Shown here one piece after another: positions 61,822 through 64,000 of a DNA stretch of 64,000 bases. The number at the start of each line of letters is the position of its first letter. Positions within the stretch are counted from its first letter, which is position 1. The stretch spans positions 2,664,501-2,728,500 of the forward strand of contig NZ_CP150660.1 of NCBI RefSeq assembly GCF_038023995.1, in the 5' to 3' direction. Made by a program: the position numbers and the translations under genes. The notes under the pieces were generated by a model that was not told the origin of the DNA, searched no databases, and saw only the letters and a list, made by a program, of their open reading frames with translations. Source of the DNA: Polaribacter atrinae (GTDB lineage Bacteria > Bacteroidota > Bacteroidia > Flavobacteriales > Flavobacteriaceae).

Positions 61822-63045
61822 TTAAAATGTTTTTCCAATTGTAAATTGGATAGGAATTGCAACACCTGAATTTTTAGTAAAAATATTTCCGTTAGAGTAA
61901 TGCATAATTCTAAGTTCTGCGTTGTAAGCTCTTTTTTCTCCAAAGAAAACGCCTAAACCCATCGTATCTTGATACGTGATTTTTGGTCCTGTTTCTAAAT
62001 TATCTATGTTACTTTTTGTTAAATAAGTGGGGCCAATTAAAGAGTAATTGGTGTACATGTCAAAATCATCTCTTCGCATTAAATAAAAACGCATAGTAGG
62101 GAAAATAGAAAACGCAAACACATTTGTATTGGTGGCTTCTGTGTTAAAAGCGGTAACACTTACACCCCAATCTAGAGAAAAAAGTTTTTGTGTTCTAAAA
62201 GCCAATCTTTGGTAGGTGATAGAAAATGAGTTTTCTGCTTTTACATCACCAACCCAAAAAACCGGAATTCCGAAACTTTCGAAATTACCAACTTTTAAAC
62301 TCATTCCGAAAAATTTATTTGCACCAAAACCAATTTTACTGGTTCCGTAACTTACTTGTAAAATGTTTTTTGGAAAGAAATATCTTTCATCATTTTCATA
62401 TTCTAAAGCCAATGCATCGGGTATTTTTTGAATATGATATTCAAACCCAACAGAGGTTTGTGAAATAGAAGGTTGATTGTGTTTGTCTGATTTCGGGAAA
62501 AATGTTCCGTTTAAGGCTAGTTTCCATCGGTCATTTAATTGGTAATTGAATCCAAAACCATAGAGTAAGCTTCCAAAATGAGCATCGTCATAAATTACTT
62601 TATCTTCAATAGAAAAACCACTTCTTGTAACATTTGCTGCACCAAGTTCTCCAAAAAAGGATAGTTTTTTAGTTAAGTTGATGTTTTTTTTGAGTGATAA
62701 ATACCAAGCATTAATCCACACACTTCTATAATAACCAATATTATTTACATTGTCATATTTAAACCAAGAAGCAGGTCTTATAACACCAAATTGCAACGCT
62801 AAGTTTTTGTCTATTTTGTAGCCAAAACCTAGTTTCCCAGAAAAATAGTTTCTACTAAAGGTTTCCGTTTTATAGCCTTCAATTAAGTTATCATTAGAAA
62901 AAGGATAAAAAATGCCACCAAAATTAACACTGTAATAAAAGTTTGATAAAAATTTTGAAGGCTGTGTTTTTAGATTTTTATTTTCTTGACTATTCAAGTT
63001 TGAAAATATCATAAAAACAGAAAGCAGTAGTATGTTTTTTTTCAT
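61822..63045 (-). CDS. Outer-membrane protein with PagL-like (lipid A deacylase) C-terminal barrel
   Basis: A 407-residue protein with a signal peptide (ending SNLNSQ). The N-terminal half reads as an OmpA-like 8-strand barrel (YSVNFGGIFYPF, KLGFGYKIDKNLALQFGVI, WKLALNGTFFP). The C-terminal half resembles acyloxyacyl hydrolase/PagL barrels, with AELRIMHYSNGNIF: His382 and Ser384 fit the HxS catalytic pair, and the NSGVAIP region and a terminal Phe follow. PagL removes the 3-O-acyl chain of lipid A. A double barrel in one chain is unusual for PagL, which is about 170 residues. If active, it would remodel lipid A. Confidence 0.7.
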   Translation of the reverse strand: MKKNILLLSVFMIFSNLNSQENKNLKTQPSKFLSNFYYSVNFGGIFYPFSNDNLIEGYKTETFSRNYFSGKLGFGYKIDKNLALQFGVIRPASWFKYDNVNNIGYYRSVWINAWYLSLKKNINLTKKLSFFGELGAANVTRSGFSIEDKVIYDDAHFGSLLYGFGFNYQLNDRWKLALNGTFFPKSDKHNQPSISQTSVGFEYHIQKIPDALALEYENDERYFFPKNILQVSYGTSKIGFGANKFFGMSLKVGNFESFGIPVFWVGDVKAENSFSITYQRLAFRTQKLFSLDWGVSVTAFNTEATNTNVFAFSIFPTMRFYLMRRDDFDMYTNYSLIGPTYLTKSNIDNLETGPKITYQDTMGLGVFFGEKRAYNAELRIMHYSNGNIFTKNSGVAIPIQFTIGKTF

Positions 63046-63154
63046 GTTATAAAAGTAAGTAACTTTTTAAAAAGAAAAAGTAAAGATAAAAGGTGAGTAC
63101 TATTAATTGATAAGTATTTTTTTTACATTTATTTTTTGGTAGTATATTTACATT

Positions 63155-63763
63155 ATGGAGTTAATTATTTTAGGACTGGTTATTGGTTTAGGAATTTCCT
63201 ATGTAATATCAAAGCGGTTTTCAGTATCAAAGAAAAAGAATTTAGTAGAAAAACAATCTGTTATTTTATTAGATAAAATAAAGAAAGTATCTAAATTGAT
63301 TACCGTAGAAGGAGATTTTTCTGAGATTTATCATCATGAAAATACCAAAGAAAACTTTTGGGGATTTAGTAGCAAGAAGAAAGCAATCGTCTTAATTCAG
63401 GCAAAAGCACATATTGGTTTCGATTTTAGAAAAATAAAATTAGCGGCTAATACAGAAAAAAAGGAAATTGTTTTATCAGATTTTCCGCAACCAGAAGTAG
63501 TTTCTATTGAGTGTGATATTAAGTTTTACGATATAAAAAATGGCTATTTAAATAAGTTTGGTACAGAAGATTTTACTAGTTTAAACAAAGAGGCAAAAGA
63601 ACATGTACTTAACAAAATACCAGAAAGTAATTTAATACAATTGGCAAATAAAGAAGCGTTAGAGGCCATTTTATTGATGGAAAACATTGTAGAAACCATT
63701 GGGTGGAAACTAGATTATACTGCTTTAGAAGCAAATGAAGCGCATAAAAAAATCTCGAAATAA
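63155..63763 (+). CDS. DUF4230 membrane-anchored protein
   Basis: A 202-residue protein with one N-terminal transmembrane helix (LIILGLVIGLGISYVI) and a DUF4230 domain (about 35-190: SKLITVEGDFSEIYHH, AKAHIGFDFRKIKL, IECDIKFYDIKNGYLNKF). It is predicted to face the periplasm with a PHB/band-like beta fold. The function of the family is not known to me. It is convergent with lpdA across a shared terminator. Confidence 0.88.
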   Translation: MELIILGLVIGLGISYVISKRFSVSKKKNLVEKQSVILLDKIKKVSKLITVEGDFSEIYHHENTKENFWGFSSKKKAIVLIQAKAHIGFDFRKIKLAANTEKKEIVLSDFPQPEVVSIECDIKFYDIKNGYLNKFGTEDFTSLNKEAKEHVLNKIPESNLIQLANKEALEAILLMENIVETIGWKLDYTALEANEAHKKISK

Positions 63764-63783
63764 AACATATTTCGAGATTTTTA
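63751..63783. terminator. Bidirectional terminator between DUF4230 and lpdA
   Basis: AATCTCGAAAT and ATTTCGAGATT form an 11-bp perfect stem with A and T tracts on both sides. The stem begins inside the last codons of the DUF4230 gene. Confidence 0.85.
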
Positions 63784-63803
63784 AAATTATATATTTTTAC
63801 TGA

Positions 63804-64000
<197 letters not shown>

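Overview
The window is AT-rich DNA (roughly one third G+C by eye) from a Bacteroidota bacterium, most likely a marine member of the Flavobacteriaceae close to Polaribacter. The genus is inferred from protein style, not measured. The class-level signals are two SusC/SusD pairs, type IX secretion (T9SS) sorting domains, -7 promoter boxes of the TAnnTTTG type, a flavobacterial GGGP synthase, paired DUF3857 proteins, and dispersed palindromes carrying GTCATTTCGA/GAGAAATC.

Left part (1-14.5 kb): the end of a T9SS-secreted surface protein, ruvB, and a sulfur group (SulP transporter, CstB-like persulfide dioxygenase-rhodanese, rhodanese lipoprotein). Then come two tandem DUF3857/transglutaminase-like secreted proteins. 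On the minus strand there is an RpoD-family sigma factor with a tiny Cys-containing protein upstream, and a TonB-dependent receptor. Its leader holds a clear TPP riboswitch, so it is probably the outer-membrane thiamine (or precursor) importer.

14.7-28.4 kb: a plus-strand set of DUF2064 protein, SusC, SusD, periplasmic nucleoside hydrolase and a methylthioribose-kinase-like kinase looks like a nucleoside import and salvage unit. Next on the minus strand are arfB, a NadR-like kinase overlapping a PnuC-type transporter, GGGP synthase and an AraC regulator. DUF983, a phosphopantetheinyl transferase and ahcY follow. REP-like palindromes cluster in the gaps.

29.4-48.7 kb: after a gap of about 1 kb comes a polysaccharide-utilization-type locus. 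It holds SusC, SusD, a discoidin lipoprotein, an M60 metallopeptidase, a DUF3472 lipoprotein, a GH95 alpha-L-fucosidase and two tandem Asp-box/PKD proteins, the last with LamG and T9SS domains. There is no sulfatase and no local regulator. An M60 peptidase beside a fucosidase points to fucosylated glycoproteins (mucin-like) rather than a plain polysaccharide. The locus ends at a strong hairpin.

48.8-49.7 kb is a strip of gene debris: a DUF1569/DinB-like gene broken by a stop codon, a diverged and frameshifted fragment of comM, and the fused ends of a non-specific endonuclease.

49.8-64 kb is mostly housekeeping: an EamA permease, comM, a small secreted protein, ppc, a TlpA-like lipoprotein, tilS (with a REP-like stretch inside its coding sequence) and a frameshifted pseudopilin-like gene with a 77-aa partner. 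After these come a serine hydrolase, pabB, a PagL-like outer-membrane protein, a DUF4230 protein and the 3' end of lpdA. I saw no tRNA, rRNA, CRISPR array, transposase or origin.
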